Below, piece by piece: positions 6,159 to 13,456 of a DNA stretch of 13,456 nucleotides. Each line of letters starts with the position of its first letter. The first letter of the stretch is position 1. A model generated the notes under the pieces. The model was not told the origin of the DNA, ran no database searches, and worked only from the letters and a program-made list of their open reading frames with translations. Both the position numbers and the translations under genes were made by a program. Source of the stretch: Acidobacteriota bacterium (GTDB lineage: Bacteria > Acidobacteriota > Terriglobia > Terriglobales > Acidobacteriaceae); the NCBI GenBank assembly GCA_021805265.1, contig JAJZFR010000397.1, positions 1 through 13,456 of the forward strand, read 5' to 3'.

Positions 6159-6207
6159 TTTCAAGTTCCTTCCGGTTCCATAGCCAGGCTATTCTCCGTC
6201 GGTGCCG

Positions 6208-7536
6208 CTACACCTTGACGAGGCGCTTCTGGAGCGCTTCGAGGGTTTGTCCTTTGGTCTCCGGATAGAAGAAGAGTACGGTAAAGAACTGCACTGTGGT
6301 CATGACGGCGAAGAAGACAAAAGGCGCGCCGCCCGCGCGGGCCGCGAGTACGGGAAAGGCGAAGGCAATGGCCGCGTTCATGATCCAGTGGGAGCTGTTG
6401 CCGACGCTTTGGCCTTTGTTGCGGACGGCGTTGGGAAAGACTTCGCCGATGTAGACCCAGATGACCGCGCCCTGGGAGACAGCGAAGAAAGCAATGTAGG
6501 CGATGAGCAGCCAGAGGAGCGCGGGCTGGTGGGATTGCGTGAGGAAGATAAAGGCGACGCCTGCGAGGCAGAGTGCCGTGCCCGCCGCGCCGATGAGCAG
6601 CAGCGTCTTGCGGCCCAGGCGGTCAATCAGCGACATTCCGATGAGGGTGAAGATCATGTTGGTGGCTCCGATGGCGATGGCCTGTACGTCGCCGGAGAGT
6701 TGACTGAATCCCGCCGAGGCAAAGATGCGCGGGAGGTAGTAGAGGATCGCGTTGATGCCTGCCAACTGGTTGAATGCGCCGATGGTGATGGCGAGAAACA
6801 GCGGGTAGCGGTATTTCCACTGGAAGACCGGCTCGTTGGCGACGGCGTGGCTTTCGCGGAGCGCCTCCTGAATTTCGGCGAGTTCCTTGTCTGGATCAGG
6901 GTCGCCCATCAGCCGGAGCACCTCCATCGCTTCGTCGATTCTGGCCTTTGATACAGACCATCGCGGGCTGCGCGGAATGCCGAAGAGCATGATGAGAAAC
7001 AGCACCGCCGGAATGGCGGCCACGCCAAGCTGGATACGCCACTGGATGGCTCCGAGATGGAGCAATCGGACCGCGAAATTCGAGGCGTAGGCCAGGAGAA
7101 TGCCGAGCACGACGTTGACCTGGAAAGCGCCCACCAGCCGTCCGCGCCACCTGGCAGGGGCGAGTTCGGCGATGTAGACGGGACCGAGGACCGAGCTGGC
7201 TCCGATGCCCAGGCCGCCGAGAAAACGAAAGGCCAGCAGCGAGGGCCAGCTCCAGGCGAGAGCGCACCCGATGGCCGAGATCACGTAGAGAACGGCGGTG
7301 AGCCGCAGCGTCTCGCGTCCGCCGAAGCGCTGCGCGATGACACCGGCAAACATGGCACCGAGGACGGTGCCGATGACGGCGATGGAAACGGTGAACCCCT
7401 GGGCCTTGTCGCTGAGGTGATAGAGGCGCGTCAGCGCGTCCATTACGCCGGAAATCACCACGGTGTCAAAGCCGAAAAGCAATCCTCCGAGCGCGCCGCT
7501 GATGGTCGCCTTTACCAGATAAGAGTTTGGTCTCAT
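6208..7536 (-). CDS. Sugar-porter family MFS transporter
   Basis: A 442-residue inner-membrane permease with twelve expected helices, probably a proton-coupled importer of a monosaccharide. Sugar-porter signatures appear in order: GGLLFGFDTVVISG (17-30), RFGGRETL (70-77), RFLGGLGIGASSVLGPVYIAE (104-124) with ELAPARWRGR, IPRSPRW (187-193) before the central loop, FNQLAGINAILYY (255-267), DRLGRKTLL (305-313), GAVIWVYIGEVFP (356-368) and the closing PETKGQTLE (425-433). In the XylE-like 'QQxxGxN' motif the first Gln is Asn (N256), so substrate choice may differ. The start ATG 7536 has an AAGGGAG ribosome binding site. It lies 121 bases downstream of the XRE regulator on the same strand, which may control it. 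Substrate unknown. Confidence 0.93.
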   Translation of the reverse strand: MRPNSYLVKATISGALGGLLFGFDTVVISGVMDALTRLYHLSDKAQGFTVSIAVIGTVLGAMFAGVIAQRFGGRETLRLTAVLYVISAIGCALAWSWPSLLAFRFLGGLGIGASSVLGPVYIAELAPARWRGRLVGAFQVNVVLGILLAYASNFAVRLLHLGAIQWRIQLGVAAIPAVLFLIMLFGIPRSPRWSVSKARIDEAMEVLRLMGDPDPDKELAEIQEALRESHAVANEPVFQWKYRYPLFLAITIGAFNQLAGINAILYYLPRIFASAGFSQLSGDVQAIAIGATNMIFTLIGMSLIDRLGRKTLLLIGAAGTALCLAGVAFIFLTQSHQPALLWLLIAYIAFFAVSQGAVIWVYIGEVFPNAVRNKGQSVGNSSHWIMNAAIAFAFPVLAARAGGAPFVFFAVMTTVQFFTVLFFYPETKGQTLEALQKRLVKV

Positions 7537-7657
7537 GCGTCTCCCTTGCCTGGCGTCGCCGCGTGGCTATGCGGCCCAGAGTCACGGCAATCATATCAAG
7601 CGCTGACGAACTGCGAGTTTCGCGAGAAGCGTTTCGGAAGGAGTATCCAGGGGAAGA

Positions 7658-8239
7658 TCAAGACGCCGGCATGACCACCAGAACACGACAGCCGGTCTTG
7701 CCCGCCGCGCTCCAGCTTACGGGCAAATCGCTTTCGAGCGAAGCGCAATCGCCTGTTTCGAGGGTCTCGCGCAATCCTCCCAAGTCGAGCAGGAGCCTGC
7801 CATCCAGAACATGCGCCAGCAAGACCTGTACGGAATTCGTCCAGGGCAGTGGCACGGTGGGTCCGGCGGCGAGATTTACCACGCATGCCTCGATCTTGCG
7901 ATTTTCAGTTCCCGGATTCAGATGGATGACCTCGCCGGTGTCGGCAGTGCGGCCCTGACCCTGCGCGGCCACTCGTCGCGTGATCGAGAGAGAATGCGTT
8001 TCCGGGTCGCGGAAAAAATATCCCAGACCAACGCCATAGACTCGGCAGAGGGTGGCCATGGTTGCCAGGGTTGGCGTCATACGGTCGGTTTCCAGCTTCG
8101 AGAGCAGCGCAGCCGAAAGTCCGGTCTCGGCAGAGAGGCGCGCGAGGGTCATCCGTTTCCTGGTGCGCAGGCTGCGCAGCTTCATGCCGAGGCAGTAAGA
8201 CCCGAGGAACCATTGCGCGTGGGAGATGGATTTAGCCAT
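7658..8239 (-). CDS. XRE-family transcriptional regulator with cupin-like C-terminal domain
   Basis: A 193-residue DNA-binding regulator. A helix-turn-helix of the XRE/Cro type spans about 20-75 (LRSLRTRKRMTLARLSAETG, then LSAALLSKLETDRMTPTLATM). The C-terminal part (about 115-190) is strand-rich, with VLLAHVLDGRLLLDLGG and ETLETGDCASLESDLPVSW, like the cupin sensor domains of PuuR-type regulators. The usual metal-binding His pair is not evident, so it may bind a ligand without metal. The start at ATG 8239 has AAGGAA 5 bases upstream. An in-frame ATG at 8284 with GGAGG 4 bases upstream would add 15 residues and cannot be excluded. It sits upstream of the sugar porter on the same strand and divergent from the DUF481 gene. 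Control of one or both is a reasonable inference. Confidence 0.88.
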   Translation of the reverse strand: MAKSISHAQWFLGSYCLGMKLRSLRTRKRMTLARLSAETGLSAALLSKLETDRMTPTLATMATLCRVYGVGLGYFFRDPETHSLSITRRVAAQGQGRTADTGEVIHLNPGTENRKIEACVVNLAAGPTVPLPWTNSVQVLLAHVLDGRLLLDLGGLRETLETGDCASLESDLPVSWSAAGKTGCRVLVVMPAS

Positions 8240-8370
8240 GTATGTTCCTTCCGTTTCGGTTTTCCTGACTCCATCTTCCGGCATGATTCCTCCGGGCTTT
8301 CTGAAAAATGTCTGACGCTTTCTACCTCCGTTGGCAGTCGCCGGGTAGCCATCAACATCGGTGTGCAGAA

Positions 8371-8395
8371 TTGACTTGCGCAGTCTCCCTATAAT
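8371..8395 (+). promoter_or_regulatory. Probable promoter of the DUF481 gene (perfect -10, short spacer)
   Basis: TTGACT at 8371-8376 and a perfect TATAAT at 8390-8395, about 60 bases before the start codon. The spacer is only 13 bases, shorter than the usual 16-18. Either the -10 acts with an unrelated -35, or the promoter is weak or activator-dependent. No better -35 is visible at the standard distance. Confidence 0.5.
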
Positions 8396-8396
8396 G

Positions 8397-8411
8397 GAAT
8401 CCAGTGGATTC
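8397..8411. promoter_or_regulatory. Palindrome at the expected transcription start, candidate operator
   Basis: gaatcc-agt-ggattc, perfect 6-base arms with a 3-base centre, begins one base after the TATAAT box. It would overlap the +1 region, a classic repressor position. The divergent XRE regulator gene starts about 160 bases away and is the obvious candidate to bind it. This is inferred from position only. Confidence 0.4.
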
Positions 8412-8457
8412 TGTCACCCCTTCGACTGCAACCCATCCTCGGACGCAAAAGGCATGA

Positions 8458-9588
8458 ATGAAATCTGACGCTCACCAGACCGCGCCGTTTCCTTTGGGTT
8501 TCCTTTCAGTCCTGGGCTTTCTCCTATTGTTGTCAGGGTTGTCGCCTATGCTTCGAGCCGATACCGTTCTGCTCAAAGACGGAACACATCTTTCGGGGAC
8601 AGTGACACAACTGACGGGAGGCAAACTTTCGCTCACAACGTCCTTTGCTGGCGCTATCGTGATTGCTTGGGAGGAAGTGGTTGAGTGCGAGATGGACAAG
8701 CCTCTGCTGCTGGTGTTCCCGCCGCCAAGCGAAAATACTCTGGCAATAACAGGCTTTCATCGCACGGATTCCGGTCTGGTGGTCAGCACGGCTGGCGGAT
8801 CGCAGACCATTCTGGAGGCTTCGTTCGTTACGCTGCGGAACGATGCCGCGCAACAGGCATATCTGGCTTCGCTGCACCCTGGCTGGACCCACGCGTGGAG
8901 CGGATCGGTAAGTGTGAACCTGGCGCTGGCCAGGGGCAACAGCAACACCACCACGGTCGGTTCTGGCATCAACCTTGCCCGCCCGACACTCACCGACAAG
9001 AGCCTGATCTATTTCAACTCTCTTTACACGCATGACGGCATCCTGAACAGCACCACCGCCAACACCACCAATGCGGGTCTTCGCTACGACCATGATCTGA
9101 ATCCGCGTCTGTTCGCTTTTGTAAAACAGGATTTTGCCACGGACGCACTTCAGGATCTGAGCCTTCGCTCGGTTACTGGCGGCGGTTTCGGCTGGCATGC
9201 AATTGTCCGTCCCAGGGAGCCACTCGATCTGATGGGTGGTGTGGTCTGGACACACGAGCACTACAATCCGATACCCGCCTCGGCTACCGAACCCACTGCG
9301 GTGCCTGCGGAGATCAACAGCTTCGCCGCGCTCGAACTCGGCGAGCAGTTCACGCGTAAATTCGGCGGGAGCAGCTCGTTCACGGAAGAAGCGCAATTTT
9401 ATCCGGACCTGAATCAGCTCGGTCAGTATCGCGTCAACGTGAACGCGACTCTCGATACACATATCAACCGCATCCTGAGCTGGCAGACCACCGTCAACGA
9501 AGTGGACGTCACCAATCCGCCGACCGGAACCAAAGATAACGACATCGTTCTGACAACAGGACTGGGAATCAGCTTCGCGCGGAAATAG
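8458..9588 (+). CDS. DUF481 family outer-membrane beta-barrel protein
   Basis: A 376-residue exported protein. The N-terminus has a long hydrophobic signal segment (about 12-32) with likely cleavage after LRA (34/35). Next comes a small strand-rich domain (DTVLLKDGTHLSGTVTQL, about 35-52, to about 125) resembling an SH3/Sm-like fold often found before DUF481. From about 140 onward, alternating polar and aromatic strands form the DUF481 region: WSGSVSVNLALARGNSNTT, SLIYFNSLYTHDG, NAGLRYDHDLNPRLFAFV, GFGWHAIV, and a last strand IVLTTGLGISFARK. DUF481 proteins are predicted outer-membrane barrels of unsettled function. Start: ATG 8458 after an AAAGG-like site. The stop is TAG. It is divergent from the XRE regulator and upstream of the winged-helix regulator. 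A porin-like or envelope role is inference. Confidence 0.87.
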   Translation: MKSDAHQTAPFPLGFLSVLGFLLLLSGLSPMLRADTVLLKDGTHLSGTVTQLTGGKLSLTTSFAGAIVIAWEEVVECEMDKPLLLVFPPPSENTLAITGFHRTDSGLVVSTAGGSQTILEASFVTLRNDAAQQAYLASLHPGWTHAWSGSVSVNLALARGNSNTTTVGSGINLARPTLTDKSLIYFNSLYTHDGILNSTTANTTNAGLRYDHDLNPRLFAFVKQDFATDALQDLSLRSVTGGGFGWHAIVRPREPLDLMGGVVWTHEHYNPIPASATEPTAVPAEINSFAALELGEQFTRKFGGSSSFTEEAQFYPDLNQLGQYRVNVNATLDTHINRILSWQTTVNEVDVTNPPTGTKDNDIVLTTGLGISFARK

Positions 9589-9844
9589 AGCCTTTCCTCT
9601 CTGTTCAGGGGTGCAATTTGCGGGGAATGGAAAAAGAATCTCCGCACCAGCATTTTTTGCTGTCCAGATCCGCTCGGGTCGTCTATCGTTACAGCTAAAT
9701 TGACACAACCGCAATCTGACGAAAATACGTCCGATGCGCATGTTTCCTGCTGTCCCCTTATGTGAGCGAGGTGTGACTCGTTCCATTTTGCATATCGGAA
9801 TCATTGCGGAGATTCAGTTCCGCGAAAGAAAATGTGAACTACGT
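9589..9844. other. Non-coding stretch upstream of the winged-helix/TPR regulator
   Basis: No gene is visible. The only promoter-like signal is a perfect TTGACA at 9700-9705, but the positions 16-19 bases downstream (aaaatacgtc) make a poor -10. No strong stem-loop follows the DUF481 stop. Together with the inverted-end element at 9845-9955, the gap from the DUF481 stop to the regulator start is 396 bases. Confidence 0.4.
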
Positions 9845-9955
9845 AGAGCGTGTTTCATATATGCCAGGTGGCTTCGGTCGATTTCCTGAGACCCGCTTTG
9901 ATTGCGGGTCTCATCCGTGACTTTTTCAGCTTTCCTGGTTTATGAAACACGCTCT
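9845..9955. repeat. 111-bp intergenic element with perfect 15-base inverted ends
   Basis: agagcgtgtttcata (9845-9859) is perfectly complementary to 9941-9955, and the match extends inward to ccagg/cctgg with a 2-base length difference. The centre contains a perfect 10-bp hairpin (9887-9896 with 9904-9913, 7-base loop). No coding frame is visible inside. It has the same architecture as the 118-bp repeat (inverted ends plus a central hairpin) but unrelated sequence. It ends 29 bases before the start of the regulator gene, so it lies in that gene's leader. Confidence 0.7.
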
Positions 9956-9984
9956 GGTCCCTGTACCACTTGCCCCAGGCAGCT

Positions 9985-11844
9985 ATGACAAAATCGCCGT
10001 CTTCTCCGATCCCGCCGGACCCCCTGACCGAGTTTTCCTTTGGTCCGTTCCGGCTGCAACGGGACGGAACACTGATGCGCAATGCGGAGATCGTGGCACT
10101 CTCGCCGAAAGAGTTGATCCTGCTTCGAGAACTGCTCCGGGATGCGGGTCAGGTAGTTTCTTCTTCGCGGTTGCGCGAGGCAGCCTGGGGCACGGTTCAT
10201 GTCTCTGCCGACAGCCTTCCCCGCTGCATCTGTTCGCTGCGCAATCATCTTCGGCTGGCCAACTGCATTGCAACCATCTACAAGCGCGGGTATCGCTTGA
10301 CCGTGCCTGTTGAGTGGCATGGGCCAGCCCATGCCAGACAGGCAGCAGAGCCGCATCCGCCACTTACGGATTGGCCCCAGCCGTTGCCTCTGCTGGCGAT
10401 CCTGCCCTTCGGGGCAAGTCCGGGATTGCCATCTGCGCTCGGTCAGGGGATCGCGGAAGAGGTCATCTTTCAGATGTGTCGCCTGCGACCCTTGGTCGCC
10501 CGGATACTGGCTCGGGACTCCGTGTTTCAACTGGACGCGCAGGGGTTTACAGCCATTGAGGTTGGCCGGCATTTGAGCGCTGAACTGGTAATTACGGGCA
10601 CTCTTCTTGCGCGTCCGACGAGCTATCGCCTGCGGCTGGAAATGATTCGAATTCGGGACGAGGTGCAACTGTGGAGCGAGGATTTCCTGGTGCCACGGGA
10701 AGCCATCGCCACAATCGACCAGCAACTGACAAAGCGTGTAATCGTTCATCTTACGAACTCGCTGCCCTCTGCCGCGGCACCTCCGCTTCGCTTGAAACTC
10801 CCGCAGCACCCAGGGCGCATTCGCCAGCTTGCGGCGCAGGCCGATGTTGCGGAAGCCCCGGACTCCGCACTGGATCATGACGCCTATGTCCTGTGGTTGC
10901 GCGCGCGCAGCCAGTGGAATACGCTTGAACGGCATCAGACGCAGGATGCGATCCAGACTCTGCAACGGGTGATCGAGCTGGAGCCGTCGCTGGTGGCGGC
11001 GCGTATTCACCTGGTCCATTCTTACCAGCAGCAATCCTTTCAGGGATATATACGACCGGAGGCTGCTGCCGCGTTGGCGCGAGAACAGGCCGAGGAGATT
11101 GGCAACTACACCGGAGCTTCGCACTCCGTGCAGGCGGCACTGGGCTGGATCGCCCTGCATCACGATCGCAATTTTGCAGCCGCGTCGGTCGCGTTCCGGA
11201 TGCTCGATGCCATTGATTACGATTCCTGGACGATTCCGTACCGAGTTCGTTTTGCGCTGGCGACGGGCCAGTTTTGCAATGCGCAAGGGCTTCTCGAGGA
11301 CGCTATCGGACGCGATCCATACGCGCCATCCCATCATGGCCAGTTGACGTGGACACTTCATCTCCTGGGAGATGGGGACGGCGCAAGGCGACAGGCCGAG
11401 AAATCGCTGCAACTGTTTCCTGAGCATCCGATGGTGCTGCTATTCGGCGCGATGGTGCTGGCTGCGGATTCGAGAGGGCTGGATTCGCAGCGCGAGGCGG
11501 CGCTCGAGGCGAGCCGCCTGCTGACCCGCAAAGCGCCCTACTTTGATGCCGCGCACGCGGTCGAAGCATTTGTCCTGGCGCGGTGCGGACAAACGCGGCA
11601 GGCACGATTGATTCTGGAACGGCAGATGTGGCTTGCCCGCGAGCGTTATGTGCAGCGCTCGTTTCATGTTCCGGCACTGGTTGCGCTTGGCGACGATCAG
11701 TCCGCGCTCGAGGAACTTTCCGCGGCGGAGGTGTCTCGCTGCCCATGGTTTTTTGAGCTGCTTGCCGATTCTCGCCTTGCTCCGCTGCACGATGCGCCGG
11801 AATTTCTCCGTTTGCGTACGCTTCATGCGAGGATGCTGGCCTGA
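9985..11844 (+). CDS. Winged-helix transcriptional regulator with TolB/FlgO-like and TPR regions
   Basis: A 619-residue regulator. Residues 17-108 form an OmpR/PhoB-type winged helix (FSFGPFRLQRDGTL, LSPKELILLRELLRDAGQVV, LREAAWG, SLRNHLR, and the wing YKRGYRL). About 135-257 is the LAILPFG...IAEEVIFQM...VITGTL...EVQLWSEDF pattern found after such domains in CadC/adenylate-cyclase-like regulators. From about 290 to the end are helical repeats of TPR type (for example AIQTLQRVIELEPSLVAARIHL and ARRQAEKSLQLFPEHPMVLL). No receiver domain or membrane helix is seen, so the signal is probably a bound partner or ligand. I chose ATG 9985; a TTG at 9970 is possible. Both ribosome binding sites are weak. 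It lies 185 bases upstream of the GH3 gene on the same strand, a plausible target. Confidence 0.9.
   Translation: MTKSPSSPIPPDPLTEFSFGPFRLQRDGTLMRNAEIVALSPKELILLRELLRDAGQVVSSSRLREAAWGTVHVSADSLPRCICSLRNHLRLANCIATIYKRGYRLTVPVEWHGPAHARQAAEPHPPLTDWPQPLPLLAILPFGASPGLPSALGQGIAEEVIFQMCRLRPLVARILARDSVFQLDAQGFTAIEVGRHLSAELVITGTLLARPTSYRLRLEMIRIRDEVQLWSEDFLVPREAIATIDQQLTKRVIVHLTNSLPSAAAPPLRLKLPQHPGRIRQLAAQADVAEAPDSALDHDAYVLWLRARSQWNTLERHQTQDAIQTLQRVIELEPSLVAARIHLVHSYQQQSFQGYIRPEAAAALAREQAEEIGNYTGASHSVQAALGWIALHHDRNFAAASVAFRMLDAIDYDSWTIPYRVRFALATGQFCNAQGLLEDAIGRDPYAPSHHGQLTWTLHLLGDGDGARRQAEKSLQLFPEHPMVLLFGAMVLAADSRGLDSQREAALEASRLLTRKAPYFDAAHAVEAFVLARCGQTRQARLILERQMWLARERYVQRSFHVPALVALGDDQSALEELSAAEVSRCPWFFELLADSRLAPLHDAPEFLRLRTLHARMLA
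10315..10336. repeat. 22-bp palindrome at a domain boundary inside the regulator gene
   Basis: Perfect 10-base arms (10315-10324 and 10327-10336, tggcatgggc and its complement) with a 2-base centre. It falls in codons for residues 111-118 (WHGPAHAR), just after the winged-helix domain and before the TolB-like part, where the protein sequence is likely a free linker. It could be an intragenic protein-binding site or a chance palindrome in GC-rich code. Confidence 0.45.
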
Positions 11845-12029
11845 TCCGCGCCTTCGCCGAATGAGTGGAACTCAAATCGGTTCAGGTAAAGCGATAAATC
11901 TAGCCAAAGTACAGCCCGGCTTAGTAAAGTTGCCTAGAACTCAGCGGGGATGGTTTCCGGTGCTGGAATCCGAGGCGCGGCTTGCTTCGGGATTTCTGTT
12001 TCTGCTGATTTGTGAAGGGACCCATACCT

Positions 12030-13456
12030 ATGCAGCGTCGATGTTTGCTTTTGCTTCTCGTTTTGACCAGCGCTTGTCTGGCCCAGCAGCCGGATTATCG
12101 GAACACGCAACTCACGCCCGAGGCGCGCGCGCACGATCTCGTTTCGCGCATGACGCTCGATGAAAAAGCATCCCAGCTTGAAGACTGGGCACCCGCCATT
12201 CCCCGGCTCGGGATTCCCGACTATCAGACCTGGAATGAAGCGCTGCACGGGATCGCGCGCGCCGGTTATGCAACCGTATTTCCTCAGGCGATAGGAATGG
12301 CGGCGACCTGGGACCCTTCGATGGTGAACGGGATGGGCGAGGTGATTGCGACCGAGGCGCGCGCCAAATACAACGAAGCACAGCGCGAGGGCAATCACCG
12401 CATTTTCTACGGGCTGACATTCTGGTCGCCGAACATCAACATCTTTCGCGATCCGCGCTGGGGGCGCGGACAGGAGACATATGGCGAGGATCCATTCCTG
12501 ACGGCGAAGATGGGCGTCGCTTTTGTCACCGGTGTGCAGGGCGACGATCCCGACCACCCGAAGGCCGTGGCCACCAGTAAACACTTCGCGGTACACAGCG
12601 GGCCCGAGTCGCTGCGCCACGTCTTCGACGTGCATCCTTCGCCGCGCGACCTGGAAGAGACTTACCTGCCGGCGTTTCGCGCCACGGTCATCGATGGCCA
12701 CGTGAAGTCGGTGATGTGCGCCTACAACGCGATTGATACCTTTGCCGCCTGCGCCAATACCAACCTGCTGCAGGATCATCTGCGCAAGGCGTGGGGCTTC
12801 AATGGCTTTGTGGTCAGCGATTGCGCGGCCATTGTGGACGTAGCGAACGGCCACCACAACGCGCCAGACATCCTGCACGCGGCGGCGCTGGCGATTCAGG
12901 CTGGCACGGATCTGTCATGCAGCATCTGGTCGCCGGGGTTCAATACGCTGGCCGAAGCGGTGCGCGAGAAACTGGTTCCCGAGGATTACGTAACGCGCTC
13001 TGCGGAGCGGCTCTACACGGCGCGCTTCGAGCTGGGGCTATTCGACCCGCAAGGAGTGAATCCTCTGGATGCGATTCCGTTCAGCGCGAACGATTCCGCA
13101 GCGAATCGCGCCAAGGCTCTGCAAGCTGCGGAAGAAGCCATTGTGTTGCTGAAGAACGACGGGACGCTGCCGCTCGCCAAGGCTCCGGCCAGCATCGCAG
13201 TGGTCGGGCCGGATGCGGATCAGATCTTCGCACTGACCGGCAATTACAACGGTATTCCTCACCATCCGGTGATGCCGATCGATGGCGTCGCGGCGCAGTT
13301 CAAGAGCTCGACGATTCACTACGCTCAAGGCTCGACACTGGCGGATGGTTTCAAGGTTCCGGTGTCGCGCAGCGCCTTTGGCGGCGGCCTGAAGGTGGAG
13401 TTTTTCGCGACGCCGGACTGGACCGGTCGTGCGGTTGTGACACGGACGGAACCGAA
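12030..13456 (+). CDS. Glycoside hydrolase family 3 (beta-xylosidase/beta-glucosidase-like), 3' end outside window
   Basis: The first 475 residues of an exported GH3 enzyme that releases single sugars from the non-reducing end of beta-linked oligosaccharides. The N-terminal signal peptide (MQRRCLLLLLVLTSACLA) has likely cleavage before QQPDY. GH3 marks are RLGIPDYQTWNEALHG (59-74, xylosidase-like), DPRWGRGQETYGEDP (141-155), KHFAVHSGPES (184-194) and the nucleophile motif GFVVSDCAAI, with Asp264 as the expected catalytic base. The second domain begins around EEAIVLLKNDGTLPL. The visible end, FGGGLKVEFFATPDWTG, looks like the start of a PA14-type insert, which would make the full protein about 850-900 residues. 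AAGGGA lies 9 bases before ATG 12030. It follows the winged-helix/TPR regulator. Exact sugar specificity is not decidable here. Confidence 0.95.
   Translation, partial: MQRRCLLLLLVLTSACLAQQPDYRNTQLTPEARAHDLVSRMTLDEKASQLEDWAPAIPRLGIPDYQTWNEALHGIARAGYATVFPQAIGMAATWDPSMVNGMGEVIATEARAKYNEAQREGNHRIFYGLTFWSPNINIFRDPRWGRGQETYGEDPFLTAKMGVAFVTGVQGDDPDHPKAVATSKHFAVHSGPESLRHVFDVHPSPRDLEETYLPAFRATVIDGHVKSVMCAYNAIDTFAACANTNLLQDHLRKAWGFNGFVVSDCAAIVDVANGHHNAPDILHAAALAIQAGTDLSCSIWSPGFNTLAEAVREKLVPEDYVTRSAERLYTARFELGLFDPQGVNPLDAIPFSANDSAANRAKALQAAEEAIVLLKNDGTLPLAKAPASIAVVGPDADQIFALTGNYNGIPHHPVMPIDGVAAQFKSSTIHYAQGSTLADGFKVPVSRSAFGGGLKVEFFATPDWTGRAVVTRTEP

Noticed and set aside
6202..6951. 249-codon plus-strand frame
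   Set aside because: It is antisense to the MFS transporter, with acidic low-complexity translation and no family.
8454..8468. Five-codon frame ATG AAT GAA ATC TGA overlapping the DUF481 start
   Set aside because: Too short to support; probably a chance ATGAATG overlap.
9700..9728. Perfect TTGACA as a promoter for the regulator gene
   Set aside because: No acceptable -10 hexamer at 16-19 bases downstream; kept only as a note in the gap entry.
1..13456. CRISPR array, tRNA, rRNA, transposase or integrase
   Set aside because: No regularly spaced direct repeats, no cloverleaf or rRNA-like stretch, and no recombinase motif was seen in any frame I read.

Overview
The window is a high-GC bacterial chromosome segment. 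The gene set suggests a soil-type Acidobacteriota (Terriglobia). The pointers are a periplasmic GH3 glycosidase with a PA14-like insert, a winged-helix/TPR regulator, a DUF481 outer-membrane protein, and several short intergenic elements with inverted ends. This placement is inferred from gene style; no rRNA or other taxonomic marker is present.

Layout: (1) 1-600, plus strand, is the 3' end of dnaK, followed by a very strong 22-bp stem-loop. (2) 682-1038 holds no gene. It carries small hairpins and two abutting short elements with inverted ends (770-920 and 921-1038). (3) 1035-8239 is an unbroken minus-strand run. In transcription order it contains: an XRE/cupin-like regulator, a sugar-porter MFS permease, a DUF6338-like membrane protein with a tiny GYQP-motif protein behind it, proC, a DUF3825-like protein, an acyltransferase-3 membrane protein, and a GT2 glycosyltransferase. 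(4) 8240-13456, plus strand, holds a DUF481 outer-membrane protein, a large winged-helix/TPR regulator, and a GH3 glycosidase that runs off the window.

How the genes may work together: the XRE regulator and sugar porter are adjacent on one strand. The GH3 enzyme lies beyond the divergent DUF481 gene, next to the winged-helix/TPR regulator. The right half therefore reads as a sugar-uptake and polysaccharide-degradation neighbourhood. The acyltransferase and glycosyltransferase suggest envelope glycan modification. The DUF3825 gene (about 3140-4036) and the DUF6338/GYQP pair (about 5335-6158) are clearly poorer in GC than proC and the MFS gene, so they look like acquired accessory genes on either side of proC.

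Most worth a second look: the DUF6338-like/GYQP two-gene cassette; the 118-bp repeat pair in inverted orientation that brackets the glycosyltransferase and supplies stop codons to two genes; a 111-bp inverted-end element in the leader of the TPR regulator; and a stem-loop just upstream of the DUF3825 start codon. I found no CRISPR array, tRNA, rRNA, transposase or integrase.
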